Shown here: one piece after another, positions 1 to 7,304 of the stretch
How the letters are laid out: each line of letters starts with the position of its first letter
Position numbering within the stretch: position 1 is the first letter of the stretch
Source of the DNA: an uncultured Moraxella sp.
GTDB taxonomy: Bacteria > Pseudomonadota > Gammaproteobacteria > Pseudomonadales > Moraxellaceae
Direction: 5' to 3'
Assembly: GCA_916720335.1 (NCBI GenBank)
Contig: CAKAQU010000033.1
Location: forward strand, 1-14,500
DNA: 14,500 bases
Notes under the pieces: generated by a model
What the model was told of the DNA's origin: nothing
What the model saw: only the letters and a program-made list of their open reading frames with translations
Databases searched by the model: none
Program-made: the position numbers and the translations under genes

Positions 1-195
1 TGTCTGAAAATTTGGTAAATGAGGTATTTTTTTTAATTGGTATAATGTCTTAGCACGTTGGCAAAACGCTCTTTTATCTGCCGTAATTATAATGGGAAAT
101 TTGAGTATATCAGCGTGATGAACTAACACATCCAGCACGATATCCATGCCAATACCCGCAGGCTCACCTGTTGTAATCAGTAATGGCTTTTGCAT
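1..195 (-). CDS. pdxA: 4-hydroxythreonine-4-phosphate dehydrogenase PdxA, N-terminal part (cut by window edge)
   Basis: PdxA oxidises 4-phosphohydroxy-L-threonine with NAD, a cytosolic step of deoxyxylulose-dependent pyridoxal phosphate synthesis. Only the first 65 codons lie in the window, and the reading frame is open to base 1. The protein begins MQKPLLITTGEPAGIGMD. The TTGEPAGIG motif is the hallmark of the PdxA N-terminus (ITPGEPAGIGPD in E. coli), followed by an ITADKRAF segment like the family's VCAD strand. The ATG at 195-193 is preceded by a strong ribosome binding site, AAGGAG, about 7 bases upstream. It is divergent from dnaB and has its own promoter in the shared intergenic region. 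The family call is secure; whether the rest of the gene is intact cannot be seen. Confidence 0.9.
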   Translation of the reverse strand, partial: MQKPLLITTGEPAGIGMDIVLDVLVHHADILKFPIIITADKRAFCQRAKTLYQLKKIPHLPNFQT

Positions 196-223
196 CACTT
201 TCTCCTTTAACTTCATTAAGACT

Positions 224-252
224 ATTTTAAACACTTTTATGCTTTTTGACAA
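224..252 (-). promoter_or_regulatory. Sigma70-type promoter of pdxA
   Basis: On the minus strand TTGTCA (252-247) and TAAAAT (229-224) are separated by exactly 17 bases. The start codon lies about 28 bases beyond the -10 box, after a good ribosome binding site. Prediction is from consensus match only. Confidence 0.6.
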
Positions 253-286
253 AGTCGTAAATTTGATAATCTACCATCAAGTTGTA

Positions 287-295
287 TGTTAAAAT
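287..295 (+). promoter_or_regulatory. Probable extended -10 promoter of dnaB
   Basis: TGTTAAAAT at 287-295 has the TGn extension of an extended -10 element and lies 29 bases before the dnaB start. No good -35 box is found at 16-18 bases upstream, which is tolerable for extended -10 promoters. Consensus match only. Confidence 0.4.
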
Positions 296-324
296 AACAG
301 CCCAAAATTAGAGTAGAGAAATTT

Positions 325-1743
325 ATGAACACGCCCAGTGCCACCGAAACAGACACTCAACTGAGCCAAACAGAAAATAAGCTTGGCGTACAACCGCCAC
401 ATAATATTGAAATTGAGCAATCATTACTTTCATCGCTGATGAATGTTGATGAGTCTTTTGACCAAGTATCTGAATTTATCAAAGCCAGTGATTTTTATGG
501 TGAGCGCCATAAAATTATTTTTGATACCATACATCATTTGGCTTATGTTAATCAACCATATGACATTGTCATGGTGTATGATACTTTAAAACAGCAAAAC
601 CTTTTGGATTTAATTGGCGGTGAAGAGTATTTAACGCAAATCAACCAAAGCACGTCATCGGCATTTAATTTGGTTTCTTATGCAAGAAGAATTCGCGAAC
701 TTTCGGTATATCGGCAATTGATTGCTGTGGGTAATAATTTATTAACCCTCGCTCACCAGCCTAAAAAACAAAGCCTAGAAGAGCTTTTGGATAAAATAGA
801 ATCTGATATTTTTAGCATTAATGAAAGTTATACCAATAATGATAAACGTCAAGGCGTGCAAAATGTTGTAGAAATTTTAGAATCGGTAACATCGTATTTA
901 CAAGAGATGAAAAGCAGACCTGATATGATGACAGGCCTTAGAACGCCTTTTGATGAGCTGAACAATAAAACCCAAGGATTGCAAAAAGGCGATTTGGTGA
1001 TTGTTGCAGCGCGCCCATCCATGGGAAAAACCACGTTTGCATTAAATTTGATTTCAGAAGCCTTGGTTGCAGGATTACCAGTTATGATGTTTTCGATGGA
1101 AATGCCTGCTGAAGCCATTATGATGCGAATTTTATCAGCTTGGTCAAATATTCATCAAAGCTCCATACGTTCAGGTAAATTAACAGAGGTAGAGTGGCAG
1201 TCGTGTTTTGCAGCGATGGAATTTTTTCAACATACTCATTTTCATATAGATGCGCGTAATAACTTATCTCCAACCGAACTGCGTTCTACCTGCAGACGCG
1301 TTGCCAAAAACTATGATGGTACTTTAGGCATGATTGTGGTGGATTATTTGCAATTAATGAAAGTTCCGGGCATACAAAATAACCGAGTCCAAGAAATTGC
1401 TGAAATTTCTCGCAGCCTAAAAGCCCTTGCGCGGGAAATGAATTGCCCTGTTGTCGCTTTATCGCAGCTAAATCGTGGTTTGGAATCACGTACTGACAAA
1501 CGCCCTGTGATGGCAGATTTGCGCGAATCTGGAGCGATTGAACAAGATGCTGATTTGATCATGTTTATTTATCGAGATGAAGTTTATAAAAAAGATAAAC
1601 CCGATAATAAAGGCTTGGCAGAGATTATTATTGGCAAACAGCGTAATGGCCCGATTGGCAAAATCCCATTAAGATTTATTGGAGAATACACACGTTTTGA
1701 TAATTGGCAAGAAAGCGTTCCTAACGATTTTGAAGCAGAATAG
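325..1743 (+). CDS. dnaB: Replicative DNA helicase DnaB
   Basis: DnaB is the hexameric, ATP-driven helicase that unwinds DNA at the replication fork and recruits primase. The 472-residue protein has the normal length and layout. The N-terminal helical domain covers about residues 25-125 and is followed by a linker. The RecA-like C-terminal domain has a Walker A motif ARPSMGKT (229-236), Walker B IVVDYLQL (337-344), the QLNRG segment (381-385) and GKQRNG (437-442) carrying the conserved basic residues. No intein interrupts the Walker A or later motifs, a known insertion spot in other DnaBs. The ribosome binding site is weak (GAGA about 5 bases before the ATG). alr follows 64 bases downstream on the same strand without an obvious terminator, the same dnaB-alr order as in E. 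coli, so co-transcription is likely. Confidence 0.97.
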   Translation: MNTPSATETDTQLSQTENKLGVQPPHNIEIEQSLLSSLMNVDESFDQVSEFIKASDFYGERHKIIFDTIHHLAYVNQPYDIVMVYDTLKQQNLLDLIGGEEYLTQINQSTSSAFNLVSYARRIRELSVYRQLIAVGNNLLTLAHQPKKQSLEELLDKIESDIFSINESYTNNDKRQGVQNVVEILESVTSYLQEMKSRPDMMTGLRTPFDELNNKTQGLQKGDLVIVAARPSMGKTTFALNLISEALVAGLPVMMFSMEMPAEAIMMRILSAWSNIHQSSIRSGKLTEVEWQSCFAAMEFFQHTHFHIDARNNLSPTELRSTCRRVAKNYDGTLGMIVVDYLQLMKVPGIQNNRVQEIAEISRSLKALAREMNCPVVALSQLNRGLESRTDKRPVMADLRESGAIEQDADLIMFIYRDEVYKKDKPDNKGLAEIIIGKQRNGPIGKIPLRFIGEYTRFDNWQESVPNDFEAE

Positions 1744-1807
1744 CAAATAAAAGAAGTTTTTAGTACGTAATCTAAAATATTTATCAATAACAAAGATAAG
1801 GAATACC

Positions 1808-2926
1808 ATGCGTAGCGCAAATATTTTGATTGATAAAAATGCTCTAATACATAATTTAGAACAAATAAAAAAACAAGCGCCCAATGCTCAAGTTTTAGCT
1901 ATGGTAAAATCAAACGCTTATGGGCATGGCGTAAAATGGGTTTTGGACGGTTTAAAAGATGCCGATGCTTTTGGAGTTGCAACATTTTTAGAAGCCTTGG
2001 AAATTAATGATTTATATCAAAAAAAAGTTACTGGCAAAAAGCCCATTGTACTTATTGAAGGGGTATTTAGCGAGCAAGAATGGCAAAAAGCGGTGGATTA
2101 TGATTTTGGTATGGTAATTCACTGCGAGCAGCAGGTGCAGTGGGCGGAGGCTTATTTACCAAACAGCAATTCTTTTAGTCAAACCGTTTGGTTAAAGTAC
2201 AATACTGGCATGAATCGCTTAGGTTTTGATAAAAAGAAACTTCCTAGCATCGCTAAACGTCTCTTCCAAAAAGGCTATCGGCTGATTTTAATCAGTCATT
2301 TTGCTTGTTCTGACGATAAAAACCATCCAATGAATGATGAGCAAATTACCGCTTTTGATAACATGCTTACTTTGTTAAAACAAACCATCGACCCTAATAT
2401 TGGCGGTTCTTTATGCAATTCAGCAGGCATTATCAACTTTTCAAACCATCATTACGACTGGATTCGCCCTGGCATTGCTTTGTATGGAGCCAGCCCTTTT
2501 GCACATAAAACCGCCAAGAGTCTTGGGTTAAAACCTGTGATGACATTTTGTGCCAAAATCATGGCAGTTCATCAGCTTATGGCAGGCGAGTGTGTAGGCT
2601 ATGGAGCACTTTGGCAAGCAAAAAATGATGCCAAAATCGCCATTGTCAGTATTGGTTATGGCGATGGCTATCCAAGAGTAGTTAAAAATGCTTATATCAC
2701 CCTCAAACAAGACAATAAAGAGTATCAAGCCCCTATCATTGGACGCGTTGCGATGGATATGCTTATGATTGATGTCAGTCTTTTACCCGATACAATCGAC
2801 GTAGGTTGTGATGCGGTGCTATGGGGGCAAGCGCCCAGCGTGGATGAGGTGGCAAATTGCGCTGATACAATTGGTTATGAATTACTTTGCCAAACCACAA
2901 TTCGCCCAAATCGCTTTTTAGTCTGA
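1808..2926 (+). CDS. alr: Alanine racemase (PLP-dependent)
   Basis: The enzyme interconverts L- and D-alanine in the cytosol, supplying D-Ala for peptidoglycan. The 372-residue length is typical. The PLP-binding lysine is K34 in the motif MVKSNAYGHG (32-41). The second catalytic base is Y265 in ECVGYGALW (261-269). Other conserved stretches are MNRLGF (135-140), SIGYGDGYPR (281-290), GRVAMDM (312-318) and the C-terminal GYELLC (356-361). The ATG has an AAGGA ribosome binding site 5 bases upstream. It probably forms one unit with dnaB upstream. argF downstream has its own promoter. Only one racemase is seen here, so whether it is the biosynthetic (Alr) or catabolic (DadX) paralogue rests on context; the dnaB neighbourhood favours Alr. 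Confidence 0.95.
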   Translation: MRSANILIDKNALIHNLEQIKKQAPNAQVLAMVKSNAYGHGVKWVLDGLKDADAFGVATFLEALEINDLYQKKVTGKKPIVLIEGVFSEQEWQKAVDYDFGMVIHCEQQVQWAEAYLPNSNSFSQTVWLKYNTGMNRLGFDKKKLPSIAKRLFQKGYRLILISHFACSDDKNHPMNDEQITAFDNMLTLLKQTIDPNIGGSLCNSAGIINFSNHHYDWIRPGIALYGASPFAHKTAKSLGLKPVMTFCAKIMAVHQLMAGECVGYGALWQAKNDAKIAIVSIGYGDGYPRVVKNAYITLKQDNKEYQAPIIGRVAMDMLMIDVSLLPDTIDVGCDAVLWGQAPSVDEVANCADTIGYELLCQTTIRPNRFLV

Positions 2927-2940
2927 TTAATGACCATTAA
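2927..2940. repeat. 14-base palindrome after alr
   Basis: TTAATG-AC-CATTAA is a perfect 6-2-6 inverted repeat starting immediately after the alr stop codon and about 16 bases before the argF -35 box. It has no T-run after it, so it is not an intrinsic terminator. It could be a small operator for argF or chance in AT-rich DNA. Confidence 0.3.
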
Positions 2941-2955
2941 AAGACTTTGATGGAC

Positions 2956-2984
2956 TGGTCAAGCCAAAGTAACAATGCTATACT
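2956..2984 (+). promoter_or_regulatory. Promoter of argF (extended -10)
   Basis: TGGTCA (2956-2961; 4 of 6 to consensus), a 17-base spacer and TATACT (2979-2984) with an upstream TG at 2976-2977 form a strong-looking sigma70 promoter 33 bases before the argF start. No clear E. coli-type ARG box was recognised around it. Confidence 0.55.
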
Positions 2985-3017
2985 TGGCATTTAGTCATAG
3001 CCCACAAGGAATGAGCC

Positions 3018-3935
3018 ATGAGTGTTCGTCACTTTTTAACTTTAATGGATTTTAGCCCAGATGAATTAAAACATCTGATTAAACGCGCCAGCCAATTACG
3101 TCAAATGCAGCATAACGGCGAAATTTACCGCCCCTTTGTTGGTCGCACACTTGCAATGATTTTTGAAAAATCCAGCACTCGCACCCGCGTGTCATTTGAG
3201 ACAGGTATGGGGCAATTTGGTGGTCAAGCTCTATTTTTATCCCCTAATGATACTCAGCTTGGACGTGGTGAACCCATTGAGGATTCGGCACGTGTTATCA
3301 GTAGCATGGTAGACATCGTAATGATTCGCACGTTTGCACACGGTCGTGTTTTGGCGTTTGCCCAACATTCGTCAGTGCCGGTCATCAATGCTTTAACGGA
3401 TGATTTTCATCCATGTCAATTGCTTGCTGATATGCAGACCTTTTTTGAACATCGTGGAGACATTGCTGGTAAAACCGTTACTTGGATTGGCGATGGTAAT
3501 AATATGTGCCATTCTTATATGGTTGCTGCCAAACAATTTGGCTTTAATCTAAAAATTTCTTGCCCCGATGGTTATTTGCCAAACATTGACCTACAAAAAC
3601 AGTATGCTGACTGTATTGAATTGATAAAAGACCCGGTCGATGCAGTTAAAGGCTCGCATTTGGTGGTTACTGATGTTTGGGCAAGCATGGGGCAAGAAAC
3701 CGAGCAAAAACAACGAGAAAAAGACTTTAAAAATTATCAAGTCAGTCGAGAGCTTTTAGATAAAGCAGATAGTGATGTGTTATTTATGCACTGTTTGCCT
3801 GCCCATCGTGGTGAAGAGATTAGCGTAGATTTACTCGATGATGAACGTTCAGTAGTTTGGGATGAAGCAGAAAATCGTTTACATACCCAAAAAGCGTTGA
3901 TGGAATTTTTATTACTCTCCCATCTAAGTTCTTAA
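3018..3935 (+). CDS. argF: Ornithine carbamoyltransferase
   Basis: This cytosolic enzyme makes citrulline from ornithine and carbamoyl phosphate, the sixth step of arginine synthesis. The 305 residues match the family length. The carbamoyl-phosphate loop STRTR is at 53-57, HPCQ at 131-134, the ornithine-binding segment DVWASMG at 219-225, and HCLP with the catalytic cysteine at 258-261. The SMG and HCLP motifs separate it from aspartate carbamoyltransferase. It could in principle be a catabolic ArcB, but no arcA or arcC lies nearby, so the biosynthetic role is favoured. The ATG at 3018 follows AAGGA by 8 bases; a nearer ATG at 3011 is out of frame. It has its own promoter and ends at a terminator shared with ilvE. 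Confidence 0.95.
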   Translation: MSVRHFLTLMDFSPDELKHLIKRASQLRQMQHNGEIYRPFVGRTLAMIFEKSSTRTRVSFETGMGQFGGQALFLSPNDTQLGRGEPIEDSARVISSMVDIVMIRTFAHGRVLAFAQHSSVPVINALTDDFHPCQLLADMQTFFEHRGDIAGKTVTWIGDGNNMCHSYMVAAKQFGFNLKISCPDGYLPNIDLQKQYADCIELIKDPVDAVKGSHLVVTDVWASMGQETEQKQREKDFKNYQVSRELLDKADSDVLFMHCLPAHRGEEISVDLLDDERSVVWDEAENRLHTQKALMEFLLLSHLSS

Positions 3936-3946
3936 TTTTTATAAAT

Positions 3947-3982
3947 AAAAAAAGGCTTTAGTTGTATTTAAAGCCTTTTTTC
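3947..3982. terminator. Bidirectional intrinsic terminator between argF and ilvE
   Basis: A 13-bp perfect stem pairs 3948-3960 with 3969-3981 around an 8-base loop. The core is GGCTTTA / TAAAGCC, flanked by A-runs on the left and T-runs on the right. Either strand therefore gives a stem followed by a U-tract, as expected for the convergent genes argF (+) and ilvE (-). Confidence 0.85.
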
Positions 3983-4019
3983 TATTTTATAATGACTAAA
4001 ATTTACTTTATTGAAATAA

Positions 4020-4952
4020 TCACTCATCAATAAAAGAAAGCCAATCTTTATATTTATCATTGCGACCCTGTACTACATCAAAATATAAAGATTGCAATTT
4101 TTCGGTCATTTCTCCACGAGTCCCTGAACCAATCACACGGTCATCGTATTCACGAATGGGCGTAACTTCAGCGGCAGTACCCGTCATAAAAATTTCATCC
4201 GCTAAATAAAATTCATCCCGTGTAATACGACGCTCATAAACCTTAATCCCCAAATCTTGGGCAAATGTCATGATAGTTCGGCGAGTAATGCCATCTAATG
4301 CCCCGCCTGCCAAATCTGGAGTGTGTAACTCACCATTTTTAACTAAAAATAAGTTTTCCCCACTACCTTGACAGACGTAACCTTGTGGGTCCATCAAAAT
4401 TGCTTCATCATAGCCAGTTCTGGTTACTTCTTGATTGGCTAAAATAGAAACTGGATAGTTACTAGCGGCTTTGGCTTTGCACATAGTAACATTTGGATGA
4501 TGATGAGTGTAGCTGGATGTTTTAACGCGAATGCCGTTTTTAATACCCTCTTCACCTAAATAAGCGCCCCAACTCCAAGCGGCAACCGCTGCATGAATGG
4601 TGTTATCGCGCGCTGATATGCCCAATTTTTCAGAGCCTACCCAAATTAAAGGACGGATATAAGCTGAAGACAATCCATTGCCCAAAACAACGTCCTTTTG
4701 AGCCTGCATAAGCTCATCAAAACTATATGGTACATTCAGTTGAAAAATCTTTGCTGAATTTAATAAACGCTCAGTATGTTCTTTTAGACGAAAAATTGCT
4801 GTACGGCCATTGGGTGTTTGATAGGCACGCACGCCTTCAAATACTGCCAAACCATAATGTAAACTGTGCGTTAAAACGTGAATTTTTGCGTCGGGTTGTT
4901 CAACAATTGTGCCGTCCAGCCATAATTTGCCATCTTTTGTTGCCATATTCAT
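4020..4952 (-). CDS. ilvE: Branched-chain amino acid aminotransferase
   Basis: This is a class IV PLP aminotransferase that carries out the last step of valine, isoleucine and leucine synthesis, using glutamate as amino donor, in the cytosol. The 310 residues match E. coli IlvE (309). Visible motifs are FEGVRAY (38-44), YIRPLIW (98-104), the PLP lysine K161 in KAKAASNYP, GSGENLF and the C-terminal EIFMTGTAAEVTPI. The alternative, a D-amino-acid transaminase or 4-amino-4-deoxychorismate lyase, is unlikely because the EGVRAY and GTAAEVTP signatures are those of IlvE. The ATG at 4952 has only a weak purine-rich ribosome binding site (GTAGAAAA); Met3 is a possible alternative start. The gene is monocistronic, with its own promoter and the shared terminator. 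Confidence 0.95.
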   Translation of the reverse strand: MNMATKDGKLWLDGTIVEQPDAKIHVLTHSLHYGLAVFEGVRAYQTPNGRTAIFRLKEHTERLLNSAKIFQLNVPYSFDELMQAQKDVVLGNGLSSAYIRPLIWVGSEKLGISARDNTIHAAVAAWSWGAYLGEEGIKNGIRVKTSSYTHHHPNVTMCKAKAASNYPVSILANQEVTRTGYDEAILMDPQGYVCQGSGENLFLVKNGELHTPDLAGGALDGITRRTIMTFAQDLGIKVYERRITRDEFYLADEIFMTGTAAEVTPIREYDDRVIGSGTRGEMTEKLQSLYFDVVQGRNDKYKDWLSFIDE

Positions 4953-5015
4953 AAATTTTCTACCAATGACCTGTTACTATAATAAACCTATGATAAACAT
5001 AAATTAAAACCAAAG

Positions 5016-5044
5016 ATTTTAGCACCGATTTTATTTTTTGTCTA
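5016..5044 (-). promoter_or_regulatory. Promoter of ilvE (extended -10)
   Basis: On the minus strand TAGACA (5044-5039; 5 of 6), a 17-base spacer and TAAAAT (5021-5016) with the TGC extension form a near-consensus promoter. It predicts an untranslated leader of about 55-60 bases. The -35 box lies just past the end of the upstream serine hydrolase gene (stop at 5052). No leader peptide rich in branched-chain codons was recognised. Confidence 0.6.
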
Positions 5045-5051
5045 AGAATTT

Positions 5052-6317
5052 TCATTCAAGCAGGTTGTCTACTTCAGCGATTGCGGTTTCAGTTAAAACA
5101 AATTGTCTTACATCATTAAGCATGGTGGTATCGAAATTGTGAATAAATGAAAATGATAATTTTCTTTGGGGGTCAGCAAATGCCACTGAACCATTGTAAC
5201 CCATATGCCCATAAGCAAGCGGTGTGTATTGCAGACTAAATAAGCGATGAAAGCCCATACGCCAGCACATATCAGCGGGCATGACCGCATCAAAACCATC
5301 AACTCGAATCTCCCGCATTTCATGCAAGGTTTTAGTATCAATGTATTCTACATCTTGCCAAACACCATCATTAGCGTGCATGGCATATACTTTTGCTAAC
5401 GCATTGGCAGTAGAAACGCCATTGGCAGCTGGAATCACCGCTTGAAGTACATCATCACGGTGATATTCCAATCCATCTTTACCATTGGGCATCAAGGCAT
5501 TTTTATAATTTGCCAAATTCATCCGCGTGGTGTCAAAATACAGTTTATTGATATTTGCTGTTGTAATGGGCGTATCTTGTAACACCTCTTGCCACAATGG
5601 TGTGATGGGGTAATTAGAAAGCTGATGCAAAATTTCTGGAGTATCAGGTTTTAACAAAGGTTTTTTGCGGTGAGTGGGATTTTCGTAAAAATAACGTACA
5701 GGTTTGGCGACTTGACCTAATTTTTCTTTAGGCAACCCATAAAATAGCTCACCTTGAATGTCTAGAGGTTTGGCTAAATATTCATCCAATGCTTGTTGCA
5801 GTGATAAACCAGTTACTCGTTCAACCACATTTCCCAAAATCCATCCTGACACCAAAGCACTATAAGCGCTGGCGTAGTGATGCTTTTGCTGACCTTGAGG
5901 AACACTGGGCACCATATGGGCAACTTTATCACTCATCAACTGCCAATCTAAAAGCTCATCAACATCGCTTTTGATACTGGAAATATCAAACAGCCCCGCA
6001 GTATGAGTTAAAATATGTTTTAAACTAATGTGTTCTTTACCATATTTAGCAAAATTTGACCAGATTTGACAAATTGGCGTATGGTAATTTAATTGTTTTT
6101 TGGACACCAAAATAGCAATCAAGGTTGCCATAATGCCTTTGCCAATGGAAAAATTGACTGATAGTGTGTGTGAATTCCAAGCTTTATCTGCCAAAGCTTG
6201 ACCAAACGAAGTATCCACAACCTTTTGGTTGTTATGATAAATAACCAATGAGCCGCCAGCGGGAGAGTCGCCAAACTCTAACGTTTTTAATAAATTGGGA
6301 AAATCTTGCCAAGTCAC
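5052..6317 (-). CDS. Serine hydrolase of the class C beta-lactamase / EstB family
   Basis: The 421-residue protein belongs to the AmpC/CubicO/EstB fold family, whose members are esterases, peptidases or beta-lactamases; the substrate cannot be told from sequence. The nucleophile motif SxxK is S57-I-G-K60 within VNFSIGKG. The YSA segment at 151-153 (YSALVSGWILGNVVERVTG) fits the second catalytic tyrosine motif. HMGYNG near the C-terminus stands where KTG/HTG is found. There is no signal peptide, so the enzyme should be cytosolic, which argues for an esterase rather than a periplasmic beta-lactamase. The start is GTG at 6317, with AGGA 7-8 bases before it. The gene lies 31 bases after maoC and is probably the third gene of the fabG-maoC unit, suggesting a role in hydrolysing an acyl ester or thioester. 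Confidence 0.85.
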   Translation of the reverse strand: MTWQDFPNLLKTLEFGDSPAGGSLVIYHNNQKVVDTSFGQALADKAWNSHTLSVNFSIGKGIMATLIAILVSKKQLNYHTPICQIWSNFAKYGKEHISLKHILTHTAGLFDISSIKSDVDELLDWQLMSDKVAHMVPSVPQGQQKHHYASAYSALVSGWILGNVVERVTGLSLQQALDEYLAKPLDIQGELFYGLPKEKLGQVAKPVRYFYENPTHRKKPLLKPDTPEILHQLSNYPITPLWQEVLQDTPITTANINKLYFDTTRMNLANYKNALMPNGKDGLEYHRDDVLQAVIPAANGVSTANALAKVYAMHANDGVWQDVEYIDTKTLHEMREIRVDGFDAVMPADMCWRMGFHRLFSLQYTPLAYGHMGYNGSVAFADPQRKLSFSFIHNFDTTMLNDVRQFVLTETAIAEVDNLLE

Positions 6318-6348
6318 TATTTTTTCCTATGTCAAAAATTACAAAAAA

Positions 6349-7272
6349 TCAATTGGTTGTTAAAAAATCAATCACGCCTGTCATATGCAATTTGTCACTG
6401 TCACTGGCATAAATTGCAAATTGTATCTTATTTATTTCTTTTTTAGCAAATAAACGCACTCTGGACGGCAAAAAAATAGGAGTATAAAAATCGGTTGTTA
6501 CTTGATAGGATTTTGGTAAGTCGTAAAATTGCGACAAAGCACGCGCCTTTGACCACATTCCATGAGCAATGGCGCGCGGAAACCCAAACGCTTTAGCAGA
6601 TAACGCATGTAAATGAATTAAATTAAAATCCCCCGAAACAAATGCATAACGTCTGCCTATGTCTTCATCCACTTCAATAGTATCAATTAGCTGACCTATC
6701 GGCGCGGCAGCTGTCATGACCATATTTTGTTTTTCTTGTTTGGCTTTTTCCCGTTCTTCTTTGGTCTTTTTTTGCCGTGATAAATAAGTAGAAACGCCCT
6801 GCCAAACCACCTCATCAGATACCTTAGCTTCCATAATAAAATCAAACTGCTGACCGCGTTTATGGGGTGTTAGGTTATCCAAACGCACAGTCATACTGAC
6901 AATTTCGGTATCATAAACAGGGCGATAACAAACAACCTGGTTATGCAAATGCACAAGTCCAAGCATTGCAAAAGGAAAATTATCTTTTGCCATGATATTC
7001 ATTTGTAATATTTGGGCTTGCACTGAAAAATAAGTTGCTGGCACCCGACCATCATTTGCAAAACCGCAAATTTTACGATAATCACTCAAATTTTGTTGGT
7101 CAATAACCAGTTTTTCTACCGTATAAATATCACTAGGTAAAGTTGATGCCTTATCATCATGATTGGGAATCAAGCTCTTAATCACATTTGCATATGTGCT
7201 GTGCAGTTTGGGCAATTCTTGATAAACATGAGTTTGGCAAATCTGTGCTGATTGTGTGTCTTGTTGTGTCAT
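6349..7272 (-). CDS. MaoC-family (R)-specific enoyl-CoA/ACP hydratase, double hotdog
   Basis: Family members reversibly hydrate trans-2-enoyl-CoA to (R)-3-hydroxyacyl-CoA. The length of 307 residues fits a double-hotdog protein. The N-terminal hotdog (about 20-165) is non-catalytic and a highly charged linker (168-183, rich in K and E) follows. The C-terminal hotdog (about 190-307) carries the hydratase-2 motif SGDFNLIHLH at 213-222, with catalytic D215 and H220, followed by AIAHGMW (235-240). No signal or membrane segment is seen. The ATG at 7272 has AGGA 8 bases upstream. It sits 32 bases after the fabG-type reductase, whose 3-hydroxyacyl product would be its natural partner substrate. It resembles mycobacterial HtdX in neighbourhood and size; the chain-length preference is unknown. 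Confidence 0.85.
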   Translation of the reverse strand: MTQQDTQSAQICQTHVYQELPKLHSTYANVIKSLIPNHDDKASTLPSDIYTVEKLVIDQQNLSDYRKICGFANDGRVPATYFSVQAQILQMNIMAKDNFPFAMLGLVHLHNQVVCYRPVYDTEIVSMTVRLDNLTPHKRGQQFDFIMEAKVSDEVVWQGVSTYLSRQKKTKEEREKAKQEKQNMVMTAAAPIGQLIDTIEVDEDIGRRYAFVSGDFNLIHLHALSAKAFGFPRAIAHGMWSKARALSQFYDLPKSYQVTTDFYTPIFLPSRVRLFAKKEINKIQFAIYASDSDKLHMTGVIDFLTTN

Positions 7273-7304
7273 TATGATTTCCTATTGATTCCATATATAC
7301 AAAT

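Noticed and set aside
263..280. TTGAT-N8-ATCAA as an FNR site
   Set aside because: FNR/ANR boxes have four bases between half sites, not eight. It is kept only as an inverted repeat of unknown role.
849..1118. Antisense open frame within dnaB
   Set aside because: It overlaps the Walker A region of dnaB and has no coding evidence.
1000..1700. Possible intein in DnaB
   Set aside because: Walker A, Walker B and the C-terminal motifs are at normal distances, and total length is the usual 472 residues.
2942..2970. ACTTTG...CAAAGT arms as an alr terminator
   Set aside because: The stem is short, the loop is long and no T-run follows. The argF -35 box lies inside it.
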